The notes: generated by a model from the sequence alone, not told the origin. Shown: positions 49,989 to 61,689, counted from the stretch's first letter. The stretch: 64,000 bases of DNA from Gaiellasilicea sp963765705 (GCA_963765705.1 CAVXXJ010000009.1:196491-260490); one strand, 5' to 3'. Made by a program: numbers and translations.

Positions 49989-51371
49989 CTACTGGTTGAT
50001 TGCGAAGCATAGATGGATTAGTTCAATGAATTTCTTCAACAGTTTTAGGTGCAATCTGCTCATGGCTTTTTCCAACTGATGCATGGCTTCCTTTGATTTT
50101 CCCATCGCAAACAAGATGGCTGCTTTATAAAAAATGAAACAGGTTTACTATCGGTAACTTTAATAGCAAGCATCAGCCTGTTCCAGTGCTTCTTCATAAA
50201 TATCCGCTCATAATAAACACGGATCAATGCTTCCCAGCCGGAAACATTCTTCGGACGTGATTGCACAACAACATTGAAAAATATTGAATAGCTTCTTTGA
50301 ACTCCCCCAATTGCATTTTACATTCGCCCATGAGCAGGTTATATTCCGGTTGCAGCCGGTGGATCTTCATGGCATGTTCCAGTTGTTTGATGCAACTCTC
50401 CATATGCTTCTCGTTAAAATAGGTGCAGGCGATCTTGTAATACAGTTTACTGTCTTCCTGGTTCAGGTGTGAAGCTTTGCGATAATAGAATCTTGCCTGC
50501 GCAAAATTTTTCAGTCTGTCATAGCAATGACCGATCGCTTCATAGATCACATCTTCCGGCTTCGACAGCTCAATCACTTTTTCCAGTGCTTCGATCGCTT
50601 CCTTGTATTTGCGCAGCCGGATATAGGCATCGCCCATATTGCGATAGGCATAATCGAATTTCTCGTCGATCGCAACGGCATACTGGTAGGCATCAATGGC
50701 CTTTTCATATAATTTCAATCCCTGGTAAGCTGCAGCAAGGTTGAACCAGGCCAGTTCACTATAAGGATATTCGTCGATGATCTGCTGGTGCAAGCCGGAT
50801 ACTTTCTTCATTGCGTCCGGTAAAATCTGTCCAGAAACAGATCTTGTACAAGCTTCTTCATTATTCGGATCTTGCTCAAGGATCATTTTCAGACAATCAA
50901 ATATTTTATCGAACTCTTCATAATCATCATATACATCAGCCAGTTCAAACAACAATTCTATTTTTTCCTCTCCTTCAAATGTAACAAGTGCATTTTCCAG
51001 CAATCGCCACAGCTTTCTCCTGCTGATCCAGTGCCAGGTAAGCATCTGTTTTCAGAATATAAAGATTGATATCGTTGCTGTCGAGTAATGCGGCCTGGTC
51101 CAGGATATCCAATGCATCCTGGTACATGCGGTTGGCTAGCAGTATATCGGCTTTCTGATGAGCAGCATGGAGGAATAGGGATATTGCTCAATGGCCATAT
51201 CAGCAGCTTCCAGGGCTTTGGCAGGTCTTCCTTTTCCTCGAAATAATCGATGATCTTTTCAAAAGCCTCTTCGTCCAGAAAGGAGTGGCTGCGGCCGGCT
51301 TTCAGGTTTTCAAATTGTTTGAGTAGCTCCCGCATTTGCTCTTTGTCCTCGTCGTATGGATGTTCTTTCAT
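49989..51371 (-). CDS. Tetratricopeptide repeat protein, frameshifted
   Basis: A TPR protein of about 460 residues if repaired. The start (MKEHPYDEDKEQMRELLKQF, then LDEEAFEKIIDYFEEKEDLP) is acidic. The main piece, 50224-51045, carries at least six TPR units with the usual W/G/Y/A/P spacing (ELAWFNLAAAYQGLKLYEKA, YAYRNMGDAYIRLRKYKEAI, LYYKIACTYFNEKHMESCIK). Frame breaks fall at about 51,200, 51,000, 50,845 and 50,260, and also near 50,130. Such proteins scaffold other complexes; no partner is evident. The minus-strand end is at a TAG near 49,989. Confidence 0.75.
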
Positions 51372-51549
51372 TAATCAAGTTTTACTCAATTAAAACCATC
51401 ATCAACCGAAGTTATATCAACAAGTTAAACAAGAAAAAGCCCCTTGTTAGTTTTCCCCAAATGTGTAAAATTCCCAACTATTTTTCTGTCTCCATGTAAC
51501 AATTTTACTATCCCGTCGTTAAATAAGTTATAAAGTTCTCCATAGACGG

Positions 51550-51582
51550 TTTGCATAGTATTCATATTTTTTGTTAAATTTG
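51550..51582 (+). promoter_or_regulatory. Possible Bacteroidota-type promoter
   Basis: TTTG at 51550-51553 is followed after 21 bases by TAAATTTG at 51575-51582, close to the Bacteroidota consensus TTTG-N19-TAnnTTTG. It lies only 8 bases before the ATG at 51590, so either the transcript is nearly leaderless or the start is the internal ATG at 51614. Low certainty. Confidence 0.3.
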
Positions 51583-51589
51583 CTCTTAG

Positions 51590-51939
51590 ATGAAAACTAA
51601 CTCTCATATATTCATGCTATTGGGCAGAGGTTTCATAGTTCTGCTGTTGCTCGCAGGGATTGCTGTGGCTTCATTTGCTACCCTGGGTGATGGGTCAGTC
51701 AAAAAATCCACACGCAAATTGCTGACTGGCAAAACGGCTGTAAAACCTGGTCTTTCAGCCTCCGTTCAGGTTATAATTTCCGTGGTATCACACGTGATGA
51801 ATTTCAATGATACCGCACAATCAATCTCAATACTGTTGTTACTTACCAACAAGGTCATACTACCTATACCCTGCCAGTTAAAAAGCAGGTTATCCTGAAC
51901 AACAAGATCACTTTCAATCCTAACGCAGCTACGCGTTAA
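51590..51939 (+). CDS. Small exported protein, frameshifted
   Basis: A protein of about 115 residues if repaired. An N-terminal hydrophobic segment (FIVLLLLAGIAVASFA) acts as signal peptide or anchor. The mature part starts TLGDGSVKKSTRKLLTGKTA VKPG and continues in shifted frames as SHVMNFNDTAQSIS and NTVVTYQQGHTTYTLPVKKQ with NNKITFNPNAATR at the end. Breaks fall at about 51,750 and 51,830. The strand-rich C terminus suggests a small beta protein. I do not recognise the family. It diverges from the TPR gene. Confidence 0.5.
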
Positions 51940-52048
51940 TCTTCTCATTTCTTTTATTTCAATATATTTTATGTCATTCAATCTGGGTCTATTCTAATGC
52001 TTGCATTTACCTAACTGAACCCTCGAATAAACCTGGAAAAGACCAGTA

Positions 52049-52103
52049 TCTCAATGAGGTCTCAATAATATATCATTAAGGTCTCAACAAGATCGCAATA
52101 GAA
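52049..52103 (+). repeat. Five 11-bp-phased TCTCAA units
   Basis: TCTCAA starts at 52049, 52060 and 52082, with weaker copies TATCAT at 52071 and TCGCAA at 52093, giving five positions at an exact 11-bp step (consensus TCTCAAnnAnG). A few possible inverted copies (TTGATA at 52107, TTGAGC at 52123) follow. The 300-base gap between the small exported gene and the GLPGLI-like gene holds nothing else I can support. Confidence 0.55.
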
Positions 52104-52237
52104 GGCTTGATAGAGATTAGGTTTGAGCTAACAGTTGATTTTGTGTAAATCATTGATTACCAGCTACGTTCAATTCAATTGAAAAAATAATCGATGTCCC
52201 ATTTAGCCAAAAAGGATCACTGATTGCCTCGTAATGC

Positions 52238-52907
52238 TTAATTGGAGACTCCACGCACGCTTTCCTCATAGGTCATAACCCGGTAGCCTGATTTGGGGAG
52301 GTCAAATTTTGCCGCCGGAACCGGGTTAAAATTGATACTGGAAACAGTGTAAGTTACCTTCTGCTTACCCATATTTGCCTCATATTGCATCGCCAGGCCG
52401 GGAAGATTCTTATTGAGGTATTGAAAGTCTTTATTTACCGGCAACAGGTCTTTTGTAAAATATACAGTGAAAGTACTGCCATCGGCCAGTTTACCAGTTG
52501 CTTTCTGACAGTTATAACCGGCAATGGTCTTAAACTCATTTTCAAAAGTGAAAGTAATGCCTTCGTATTTACGATTGGATTGTTTCCAGTTATCAGGCGT
52601 CATACTGATCATATACTTCTGCTCACCATAATCTTTCAAAATGGTAACGTTGCCTGATTTGCCATCAACAATGGTAGACTGTGTTCCCAGTGAACTGATC
52701 ATTTCAGATCTGCTTGAATTCCCTTTCAGGTAAATCACACTGACGGCACCATCAAGCAGATCGGCCGCCTGAGGTGTAGTATTATTGGTGTTGATAACGA
52801 ATATCATAGGAAATAGTAGCCTCGGTCAGTTTTTTCTGCGCATTAAGCGAAACAGAAGAAACAACTAAACCAACCGTGAAAGCTGCTATGGTAATTATTC
52901 TTTTCAT
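52238..52907 (-). CDS. GLPGLI-like exported protein, frameshifted
   Basis: A secreted Bacteroidota protein. The signal peptide (MKRIITIAAFTVGLVVSSVS then LNAQ) is in one frame and the mature part in another; the slip is at about 52,800. The body contains MISSLGTQSTIVDGKSGNVT, YMISMTPDNWKQSNRKYEGI, IAGYNCQKATGKLADGSTFT then VYFTKDLLP and NLPGLAMQYEANMGKQKVTY. The C-A/xG/LADG(S/R)xFTxYYT block and the NLPGL motif fit the GLPGLI family, whose function is unknown. The start is ATG 52907. Confidence 0.7.
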
Positions 52908-52960
52908 ATATATAAAGACGGTACAAGATAGTTAATTAGTTGCTTACTAAAGAACAGATA

Positions 52961-53042
52961 TTAGCCGTTAGCATTAGCTTATGGCTATTAACCAATAGTT
53001 AGTATCTGATGGAAAACTTTACCTGCTAAAGCTGATAGCTAA
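52961..53042. repeat. Mirror-spaced TTAGC / GCTRA inverted repeat upstream of the GLPGLI-like gene
   Basis: TTAGC occurs at 52961, 52968 and 52974 (steps 7 and 6). GCTAA, GCTGA and GCTAA start at 53025, 53031 and 53038 (steps 6 and 7). The 18-base arms 52961-52978 and 53025-53042 are inverted copies matching at about 13 of 18 positions, with spacing mirrored around the centre. The element lies between the yidC stop (53081) and the GLPGLI-like start (52907), both minus strand. Confidence 0.55.
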
Positions 53043-53080
53043 TGGCCAAATAATTCGACCTTAACACTTCTATAGTAAAC

Positions 53081-54967
53081 TTACAACCAAAGCACATTAC
53101 TCTTGCTGCCCTTCTGCTGCATTTCCTTCATCTTCTTTTGCTGCTCCTGCATTTGTTCCATCTCTCCTGCCATTTGGATTTTGTCTTCGGCTTCTTGCGG
53201 TTCTCATCCATCTTCGCAAGGATCTTATCGTGATCAATTATATAATTCTGGATCACAAACTGGAGAATCATGTAACGATATTGGAAACCGTATAATACCA
53301 GGTAAGGGCCGATGGAAGGGTATTAAAGATGAATAAAAGGAATACCGGGAAAATATACGGCATGTATTTGAGTACAGGGTTACTCTGATCCGGCGTCATG
53401 CTCATACTATAAAGTGATATCAGCAAGCTGGTTATGACCGCCGTGATAGTGAAAAGACTGAGGTGACTGCCCAGTAATGGGATATTAACTCCAAATTTTA
53501 TGACATCATCAAAGGCCGACAGGTCTTTTGCCCAAAGAAAATCGGCTCCCCGCAGATCAACACTCGCATTAAAGAAACTATACAGGGCAAAGAAGATCGG
53601 GATCTGGAACAATGCCGGTATACATCCTCCCAATGGATTTACTCCTGCTTCCCGGAACAATTTCATCTGCTCCATACTCATGGCCTGCTGGTCGCCACCA
53701 TGCTTTTCTTTCAGCTTGGCGATCTCCGGCCGCAGCACTTTCATTTTTGCACCGCTCAAATAACTTTTATAGGTAAGTGGAGAGATCAGTAACCGAATAA
53801 ACAATGGTAAGCAGTGCGATGACTATATCCATAACTTCCTACAAAGCCCTTTGATAAAATCCCACACCGGCATGATCACACAGCGGTTCAACGGACGCAC
53901 AAAGGCATACATTCCCTGTCCAAGATTGATCAGCTTGTCAAGTTTCAGATCATACTGTTCAGTGTATGATAATCAGCAGGGCCATAGAAAATACTGAACC
54001 CGGCTTTGACATTGTTCTGTGCCTGTAGTTTCACCTGCAGATTGGCTGTAGTGCTGCACCACAGTTCTTTCTTTATCATCTGCCGGTACTCCCAGTCGAT
54101 CTTACCGTTAGTAAAATTATCCTTTGCAATTAAAAAGGTATTGAAGAAACGCTGGCGCACACCAATCCATTTCACGGGTTGGCACCAAAATCCTTATCAT
54201 TCCGCCTGCCAATGGTATGATAGTCGAATTCACCATCCTTTACATATCCGATCTGTGTATTTGTTTTTTCAAACCCAATATCTGATTCCTGCTGGGCAGC
54301 CCTGTATATTCCAGGTCAGGTTCATGGTGCCATTGGTGAGCGATCTGGTTGGCCCATTCAATTTCTACATCCAAGTCAATCATATACTCATCTGGTCTTG
54401 ATGGTATACTGATGGGTAATAGAAGAACCTGAACTACTGTCTGACTGCAAGGGTAAAGGAATATGTTTTACTGCCATCTGGTAAAGTTACGGAATCTATT
54501 TTGGAAAATACAAGTTCGCTGGTTGTGCACTACCTGGTTATTGGCGGTATTAATAGTATAACTGATATTATCAAATTCGGATGCCGCCAGGCGAACATGC
54601 CCACTGTCCATATTCTTGAACTTATTCAGTTCTATCCATTTGGGCTGAGCCACCTTTAGTAGTGAAAGCTATCCTGAATACATTCATTCTCGAGCGTATA
54701 CGATCTGTTCGGTACCGGCACCTGCGCCATGGAACATTCCTGCCTTAGCGATCTTATTCAGTGAATCTGTATGTAGCCGAATCAATGCGGGCAACAGCAG
54801 AATCCAGTTTGGGAGCTATTTGCCCGTGCTACTGAATCATTGTATGCCTGTTCAATAGCCTTGTTTTTGAGCATGGTTGCCTCATCTTTATTGATATAAT
54901 AAAAGTAGCCAAAGAAAAGAGCAGCCAGCACCACAAAACCAAGGATGGTATTACGATCAAACTTCAT
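53081..54967 (-). CDS. yidC: Membrane protein insertase YidC, heavily frameshifted
   Basis: YidC inserts and folds inner-membrane proteins. The N terminus is MKFDRNTILGFVVLAALFFG then YFYYINKDEA (first span). The large periplasmic domain is split over several frames (54,000-54,700). The conserved core, 53268-53804, is intact: ISPLTYKSYLSGAKMKVLRP, KEKHGGDQQAMSMEQMKLFR then EAGVNPLGGCIPALFQIPIF, and the last spans ending TLPSALTWYYTVSNIVT. The tail (FVIQNYIIDHDKILAKMDEN then RKKPK) is in another frame. At least eight frame changes are needed over about 629 codons. Confidence 0.9.
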
Positions 54968-55073
54968 TTAAGGTAAAATTTTAAAGACGGCAAAGATAGG
55001 TGATTCGGGGTATTACAGGCCAGTTATAAAGCCCGTCCCGGTGAGCAGAGGTTTATATTCGGTGGGAGGTTTT

Positions 55074-55159
55074 GGCCACAGTAGAACCTCGGAGATAAAG
55101 AGAGCTGCCCCGATAATTATCGAGCCAGCTCTCCAAGAACTCTATGGCTCTCTGTGACC
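55074..55159. repeat. Extended dyad centred on CGATAATTATCG between yidC and pyrG
   Basis: Three nested inverted blocks share one centre (55116.5): GGCCACAG 55074-55081 with CTGTGACC 55152-55159 (one mismatch), GAGAGCTG 55100-55107 with CAGCTCTC 55126-55133 (perfect), and the palindrome CGATAATTATCG 55111-55122. The segments between blocks are equal in length on both sides (18 bases) but only partly complementary. The inner part can form a hairpin and could terminate pyrG. Confidence 0.6.
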
Positions 55160-55198
55160 TATATACTTTAAATCATTTCACTCTGAACAATGGGTTCT

Positions 55199-56816
55199 TT
55201 ACTCTGCTACCTTGTCGGCATATGCTTTGGCCGCTTTGATAAAGTGAACAAAGATTGGCTGTGGGTTTTCTACAGTACTTTTTAATTCAGGATGATATTG
55301 AACACCAATAAAGAAAGGATGATGATGGCAATTCAATGATCTCCACCAGACCTGTTCCCGGGTTTTTACCACTGGCAACCATTCCTGCTTTTTCAAACTG
55401 TTCGAGGTAATTATTATTGAATTCCCAGCGATGACGATGACGTTCACTTACGGAATCTTTCCCATAAATATTATGGGCCAGGGAACCAGGTTTGAGATCA
55501 CAGGGATAAGCACCCAGTCGCATGGTGCCACCTTTGCAGTGATCTTCTTTTGTTCTTCCATCAGGTCGATCACCGGTTCCGGTGTATCCGGGTCCATTTC
55601 AGTGGAATGGGCTTCTTTCAAACCCAGTACATTCCTCGCAAATTCGATCACGGCCATTTGCATACCCAGACAAATACCAAAGAAAGGAGTCCATTTTCCG
55701 TGGCATATTTTACGGCCACGATCTTTCCTTCCACTCCCCGATACCAAATCCGGGAGCCACCAGTAATCCATCCAGAGCTGCCCAATTTTTCTGCTACATT
55801 ATCATCTGTAATGAATTCACTGTGCACATTCATCACCTGCACCTGGCATTCATTCATGGCGCCTGCATGAATAAAAGATTCCAGAATGGATTTATAGGCA
55901 TCCTGCAGTTCAATATATTTACCGATCAAGCCCAATGGTAACCTTGCTCTTTGGATATTTCAGTTTATCCAGAAATTCTTTCCATTTTCCAAGCTCGGGT
56001 TCATTGTAATTGGTAATGTTCAGTTTTTTCAAACAGATAACATCCAGTTTTTCCCGCATCATCAGCAAGCGGCACTTCATAGATGGTAGGTGCATCAGCT
56101 GCTTCAATCACAGCTTCCTGTTTTACATTACAGAACAGGCGATCTTCCTGCGCAGTTCCGGGAACAATGGCCTTTCTGTTCTGCAAACAATAATATCCGG
56201 GATGCACCCCTTCCTGGCTCAGCATTTTAACGCTGTGCTGGGTGGGTTTTGTTTTTAATTCTTTGGCTGCTTTTAGATAAGGAATCAGGGTAAGATGAAC
56301 CACCAGGGAATCTTCTTCCGGCAGTTCCCATTGCAACTGACGAACGGCTTCCACAAACGGTAAGCTTTCAATATCACCTACTGTACCGCCGATTTCGGTG
56401 ATCACGATATCATATTCACCGTTCTGGCCCAGTAGCAGCATTCTTCTTTTGATCTCATCGGTAATATGCGGAACCACCTGTACGGTTTTACCGAGGTAAG
56501 CGCCTTCCCTTTCTTTATTGATTACGGTTTGATAAATGCGGCCGGTAGTTACATTATTGGCCTGCGAAGTAAATATGTTCAGAAAACGTTCGTAGTGACC
56601 AAGATCAAGATCAGTTTCAGCGCCGTCTTCTGTTACATAACATTCACCATGTTCATAAGGATTCAGTGTTCCGGGATCGACATTGATATAAGGATCAAAT
56701 TTCTGAATGGTAACTCTCAACCCTCTTGCCTGTAAAAGTTTGGCCAGAGAAGCCGCAATAATTCCTTTTCCCAATGAAGAAGTAACGCCGCCGGTAACAA
56801 AAATATATTTAGCCAT
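55199..56816 (-). CDS. pyrG: CTP synthase, frameshifted
   Basis: PyrG converts UTP to CTP using glutamine. The synthetase domain is intact at the start: MAKYIFVTGGVTSSLGKGII, FDPYINVDPGTLNPYEHGEC, VTEDGAETDLDLGHYERFLN, EIGGTVGDIESLPFVEAVRQ. The glutaminase domain is in several frames (PFFGICLGMQMAVIEFARNV with the catalytic cysteine, and the HPELKSTVENPQPIFVHFIK end, stop at 55199). Breaks fall at about 56,030, 55,930, 55,770, 55,470 and 55,330. It is divergent from the amidohydrolase gene. Confidence 0.93.
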
Positions 56817-56899
56817 AAATGGTTATTTCAAAAGTTACCATAAAAAAAAGAAGGCCTTGCAAATGCTCATTTGCTCTGAAATGAAATATTACATTTCAT

Positions 56900-56914
56900 C
56901 CCGATAACATCGGG
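56900..56914. promoter_or_regulatory. Small hairpin in the pyrG / amidohydrolase gap
   Basis: CCCGAT-AAC-ATCGGG is a perfect 6-bp stem with a 3-base loop in the divergent gap 56817-57113. A second, weaker GAAATG/CATTTC pair lies beside it at about 56,878-56,898. The gap should hold both promoters; I could not place them. A structured pyrG leader or a regulator site are both possible. Confidence 0.35.
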
Positions 56915-57113
56915 ACAGATCAAAAAACAATAAGTGTTGAGATTAGCCCACCCAATTGACCAGCGGAAAGGAAACAAAGAAGTATTTCCGGGAGGTCATG
57001 CAAAGATAATAGATATTTCGGGATTAGGGAAATCGGTTATACGATACTGTGGATAAAATAGACGTGAGTTGTGAACAGATTAATTTTATTATTTTTAAAT
57101 CTTAACCACCTGT

Positions 57114-58431
57114 ATGAGAAAAACTTATATGCTGATCGGGTATTTATTCGTTACCATCACTTCCATTGCACAAAAAACCTATATCTGGTGCGGCACTTTG
57201 ATCGATGGCAAATCGGATGAGCCCAAAAAGAAATGACGATTATTGTTGAAAAGAACAGGATCACCGCCGTTGAAAAAGGCTACTCCATCCCGGCCGTAAC
57301 GATAGTTCCATAGACCTGAAAAACAAAACCGTTACTCCGGGCTGGATGGATATGCATGTACATCTTGAAGAAGAGACCAATCCAAACAGGTACCTGGAGG
57401 AATTTACTCTGAATCCTGCTGATATAGCTTTTCAGTCTAGTAAAGTTCTCAGAAGTTACGTTGATGGCCGGATTTACTACGGTGCGGGACCTGGGTGGAT
57501 CAGATGTAAATATCTCCTTACGTAATGCGATTAATAAAGGCTTGATTAAAGGGCCCAGGATCTATCACTGCCGGTAAAGCTATTGCCACCACCGGCGGAC
57601 ATGCTGATCCAACCAATGGTTATCGGAAAGATCTGATGGGTGATCCCGGGCCCGCGGATGGCGTGGCCAATGGTGCTGAAGAATGCAGCAAAGCAGTAAG
57701 GCAACGGTATAAGGAAGGGGCTGATCTGATCAAGATCACTGCTACCGGCGGCGTATTAAGTGTTGCCAAAAGTGGCAGCAATCCGCAGTTCACGGAAGAA
57801 GAAATAAAAGCAATTGTTGAAACAGCCAAAGATTATGGATTCAAAGTGGCCGTGCATGCCCATGGTGCCGAAGGAATGAAAAGAGCTATCCGTGCCGGCG
57901 TCAATTCCATTGAACATGGTACTTATATGGATGATGAAGCCATGGACGCTTTGCAAACAATATCGGAACATGGTATGTTCCTACACTAACCGCCGGTGCA
58001 GCAGTGGCAGATTCAGCAAAAATACCTGGTTATTATCCTGCACTGGTAACACCAAAAGCACTGGAGATCGGTCCGAAGATCAAAGCCACTTTTGCAAAAG
58101 CATACAAAGCCGGGGTAAAGATCGCATTCGGCACAGATGCCGGCGTTTATAAACATGGGAAGAACTGGCTGGAATTCGGTTACATGATACGCGGCAGGTA
58201 TGAAGCCAATGGAAGCCATCAAGGCTGCAACGATCAATGCCGCGGAATTATTGGGCATGAAGATGAACTATGGGATCTATTGAAATGGGAAAGCTCGCTG
58301 ATATTGTGGCAGTGGATGGCGATCCGCTGAAAGATCCGAAGGTATTTGGAAAAGTTGTTTTTGTGATGAAAGATGGAGTAGTATATAAGAATGAGATCTC
58401 GGACCTTCAATCCTTTGCAATCTTATTATAA
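57114..58431 (+). CDS. Exported amidohydrolase family protein, frameshifted
   Basis: A metal-dependent amidohydrolase of the imidazolonepropionase/Xaa-Pro dipeptidase-like group. A short signal peptide (MRKTYMLIGYLFVTITSIA) precedes TYIWCGTLIDGKSDEPKK, the metal site TVTPGWMDMHVHLEEE, TTVRDLGGSDVNISLRNAIN, ATTGGHADPTNG, the LIKITATGGVLSVA lysine block, VAVHAHGAEGMKRAIRAGVN then SIEHGTYMDDEA, and KIAFGTDAGVYKHGKN. The end ELLGMKDELGSIEMGKLADI is in another frame. About six indels. The last 25 bases overlap the convergent proC. Confidence 0.85.
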
Positions 58432-59200
58432 CTCGCAACAATTCCCCTAATCAGTGAAGAACTGAATCCCCGATGCTCCATTTCATTCAATCCCGCAATG
58501 GTGCAACCTTTGGGTGTGGTCACTTTATCGATCTCCTGTTCCGGATGCGAACCTTTCTGTAATAATAATTCCGCAGCTCCTTTCACTGTTTGTGCAGCAA
58601 TCAATGAAGCCGTGGCCGCATCAAACCCGATCTCGATCCCACCCTGTATATTGGCCCGGATATAACGCATGGCATAAGCAGTACCACAAGCGCCCAGTAT
58701 GGTTGCCGCATCCATTAATTTTTCATCAATGGTTACCACTTTGCCTACACAGGAAAATAATTCGTTTACATACTTGATATCAGCTGCACTGGCATCCTGG
58801 CTGCAGATGCAGGTCATGCTTTGCTGAATGGCAATGGCCGTATTAGGCATCGCGCGGAACAGAGGCATTTTTTTTGCCACTGCATCCTCCATATCATTGA
58901 TCATGAACCTGTAACAACCGATATCAATAATTTCCGGCTGTTCAATTCCTTCTTTACTCCTTCCAGTACATCACTTACCTGCCAGGGCTTTACTGCCAGG
59001 ATAATGATATCGCTTTTCTTAACAGCCGCTGAGTTATCTGAAGTTATTCCACTCCTTTTTTTTCAAGGTCTGCAAGCGTGGCGATGTTTCTTTTGGTAAC
59101 GGTCAGTTCAGCAGGCTTTGCTGAATTTACTTTTCAAAAGTCCTTCGGCTATAGCTGTGCCAAGGTTACCGCCCCCGATGATGGCAATCTTTTTTCCCAT
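58407..59200 (-). CDS. proC: Pyrroline-5-carboxylate reductase, frameshifted
   Basis: ProC makes proline from pyrroline-5-carboxylate with NADPH. The C-terminal part, 58407-58904, is intact: AKKMPLFRAMPNTAIAIQQS, KLMDAATILGACGTAYAMRY and VTTPKGCTIAGLNEMEHRGF then SSSLIRGIVASY, the standard dimerisation and catalytic segment. The N-terminal Rossmann part (MGKKIAIIGGGNLGTAIAEG, DIIILAVKPWQVSDVLEGVK) needs about four frame changes between 58,904 and 59,160. The start is ATG 59200; the end is convergent with the amidohydrolase gene. Confidence 0.9.
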
Positions 59201-59324
59201 TATTCTGGTTTTTATAAAGATAGTTTAATTACTTCCATGATAGAAGGCAGGCAAGTCCGATGTAAACAAATTCAATTGCACCACAGCCAATTGATATATT
59301 CTCTCATTACTATTGACCTGTACT

Positions 59325-61552
59325 CTAAAGTGAGTGCAGACTTTCTTCGGCAGAATGTGTTTTTAAATATCCTGCAATAGCGTCATCATATTTTTCCTTC
59401 CACCAGTCGATAGTTCCCCAGAACTCACCGTCCACTACCATTTCTCCGGTAGTCACCACGCCGATCTTCTCAAATGGAAATCACCCAAGCACTGTTTCAA
59501 ATTCTTTCATTTTCTCGATGGCAACACTGACCAGTACCCGGCTTTGGCGCTTCGCCAAACAGCCAGGCATCTTTCCTGCAACTGCTGTTGGTAATAACGG
59601 AAAACCCAAGTTCACGGTTGAAACCGCTTTCACAAAGCGTAACAAACAATCCGCCTTCGCTTACATCATGTGCGGACTGGAAAAGTTTTTTGTCAATCAG
59701 CTCTTGATTATTTGCTGCAATGCAATTCTTCTTCCAGGTCAAAATGAGGTGCCGGTGAATATTCAACGCCGCAGATCTGATGCAGGTATTCTGAGCAATT
59801 GATATCATTGCTTATGCCCCAACAGATAAAGGATATCTCCTTCATCTTTAAAATCAAGCGTCATTTTATTATCAATATCATCCAGCAAACCTACCATACC
59901 AATGGTGGGTGTTGGATAAACAGGGCCATCCGGATTTTGATTATAAAAACTCACATTACCACCGGTAACAGGTGTATCAAATTTGCGACAGGCCTCTCCC
60001 ATTCCTTTGATGGCATGAACAAACTGGTAATACACTTCCGGATCATAAGGATTGCCGAAGTTCAGGCAATTGGTAATGCCCAATGGCTGGCCACCACTGC
60101 ATACAATATTGCTTGCTGCTTCACTCACCGCGATCATGGCGCCTTTATAAGGATCGGCATAATACATACCGGCTGTTACAATCCGTTGTCACTGCAATTC
60201 CTTTCTTTGTTCCTTTCACCGCAACAATTGCTGCATCACTCGGCGCATTGGTAGAGGCATTCACGGTGCCTACCATACTATCATATTGAGTATAGATCCA
60301 GCGTTTGGAAGCAATGGAAGGCAAAGTGAATGATCTGTTCTGCAATAGTTTTTAAATGCAGGGGTTCAGGGATCGAATTAATAGTCGAACTTTTTGATCT
60401 CTGCGAAATAAGCAGGCTCACGATATTCTCTTTCATATTGCGGAGCGCCGCCACCCAGTACCAGTTCATACGCAGGCAAATAAGCTTCCAGTTCTCCATT
60501 CATATAAAACTGCAACATACCATCATCGGTTACTTCACCAATAACAGAACAGGAAGATCCCATTTTTCAAATACTTTCTCACTTCTTTTTCTCTTCCTTT
60601 TTCCGCCACCATCAACATTCTTTCCTGGCTTTCACTTAAAGCAATTCCCAGGCTTTCATATTTTTTTGCCGTGTAGGCACTTTATCAAGATCGATGCGCA
60701 TTCCTGCTTCGCCTTTTGCACTCATTTCAGATGTAGAGCAAATAATACCTGCTGCACCCATATCCTGCATACCGACAACGGCGCCGGTTTGTATCACTTC
60801 CAGGCAGGCTTCCAGTAATTTTTTTTCCTGGAAAGGATCACCCACCTGCACGGCAGGCAATTCCTGCGTACTTTCTGCGGTAATATCGGCTGAAGCAAAA
60901 GAAGCACCGCCAATACCATCTTTACCTGTTGCACTTCCTACAAACATAACCGGATTGCCTTTTCCTTTTGCAGTGGCAGAAACAGTTTCACCGCTTTTAC
61001 AATACCCACACTCATGGCATTCACCAGCGGGTTGGTATGATAGCATTCATCAAAATAAATTTCACCGCCTACAGTAGGCACGCCAAAACAATTGCCATAA
61101 TGGCCAATGCCATGCACAACACCAGCCAGTAAATGTTGTGTTTTATCTTCTTCCAGGTTACCGAACCGAAATGAGTTCAATGCAGCAATCGGCCGGGCGC
61201 CCATCGTAAAAATATCCCGGTGAATGCCGCCCACACCGGTGGCTGCACCCTGGAAAGGTTCAATGGCAGAAGGATGATTATGTGATTCAATTTTAAATAC
61301 AACCCCAAGTCCATCGCCAATATCCATCAAGCCCGGCATTTTCTTCACCGGCTTTTACCAGCATTCTTCGCCTTCCCTTGGCAGGGTTTTCAGCCATTTA
61401 ATCGAATTCTTATAACTGCAATGTTCACTCCACATGCCGGAAAAAGCACAGAGCTCATTGAAATTTGGCGTGCGTCCCAACTTTTGTTTGATCAGTTCAA
61501 ATTCTTCTTCTGTTAGCCTGAGTTGTTTTGCCGTTTTTACTGTAACTTCCAT
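59325..61552 (-). CDS. purL: Phosphoribosylformylglycinamidine synthase II, frameshifted
   Basis: The fourth step of purine synthesis. Conserved blocks run through several frames: LTEEEFELIKQKLGRTPNFN then ELCAFSGMWSEHCSYKNSIK, VFKIESHNHPSAIEPFQGAA then TGVGGIHRDIFTMGARPIAA, NCFGVPTVGGEIYFDECYHT, NPVMFVGSATGKDGIGGASF, GAVVGMQDMGAAGIICSTSE, VCSGGQPLGITNCLNFGNPY, and FSVITNSSCRKDAWLFGEAP at the end. Breaks number about nine. I begin at the family-typical MEVTVK (61552) and end at TAG near 59,325. Confidence 0.9.
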
Positions 61553-61689
61553 GGAGAAATATGTATGGGTTGATGAAAGCTCAAAATTAAGGAAATCAGG
61601 GTAGACCGGAAAGCGTGAAGGGATTGTGGAGAACCGCTTCATGATTTCACTAGCCATATATTCAGCCTCTAAATTGTCAGTATTTTGCA

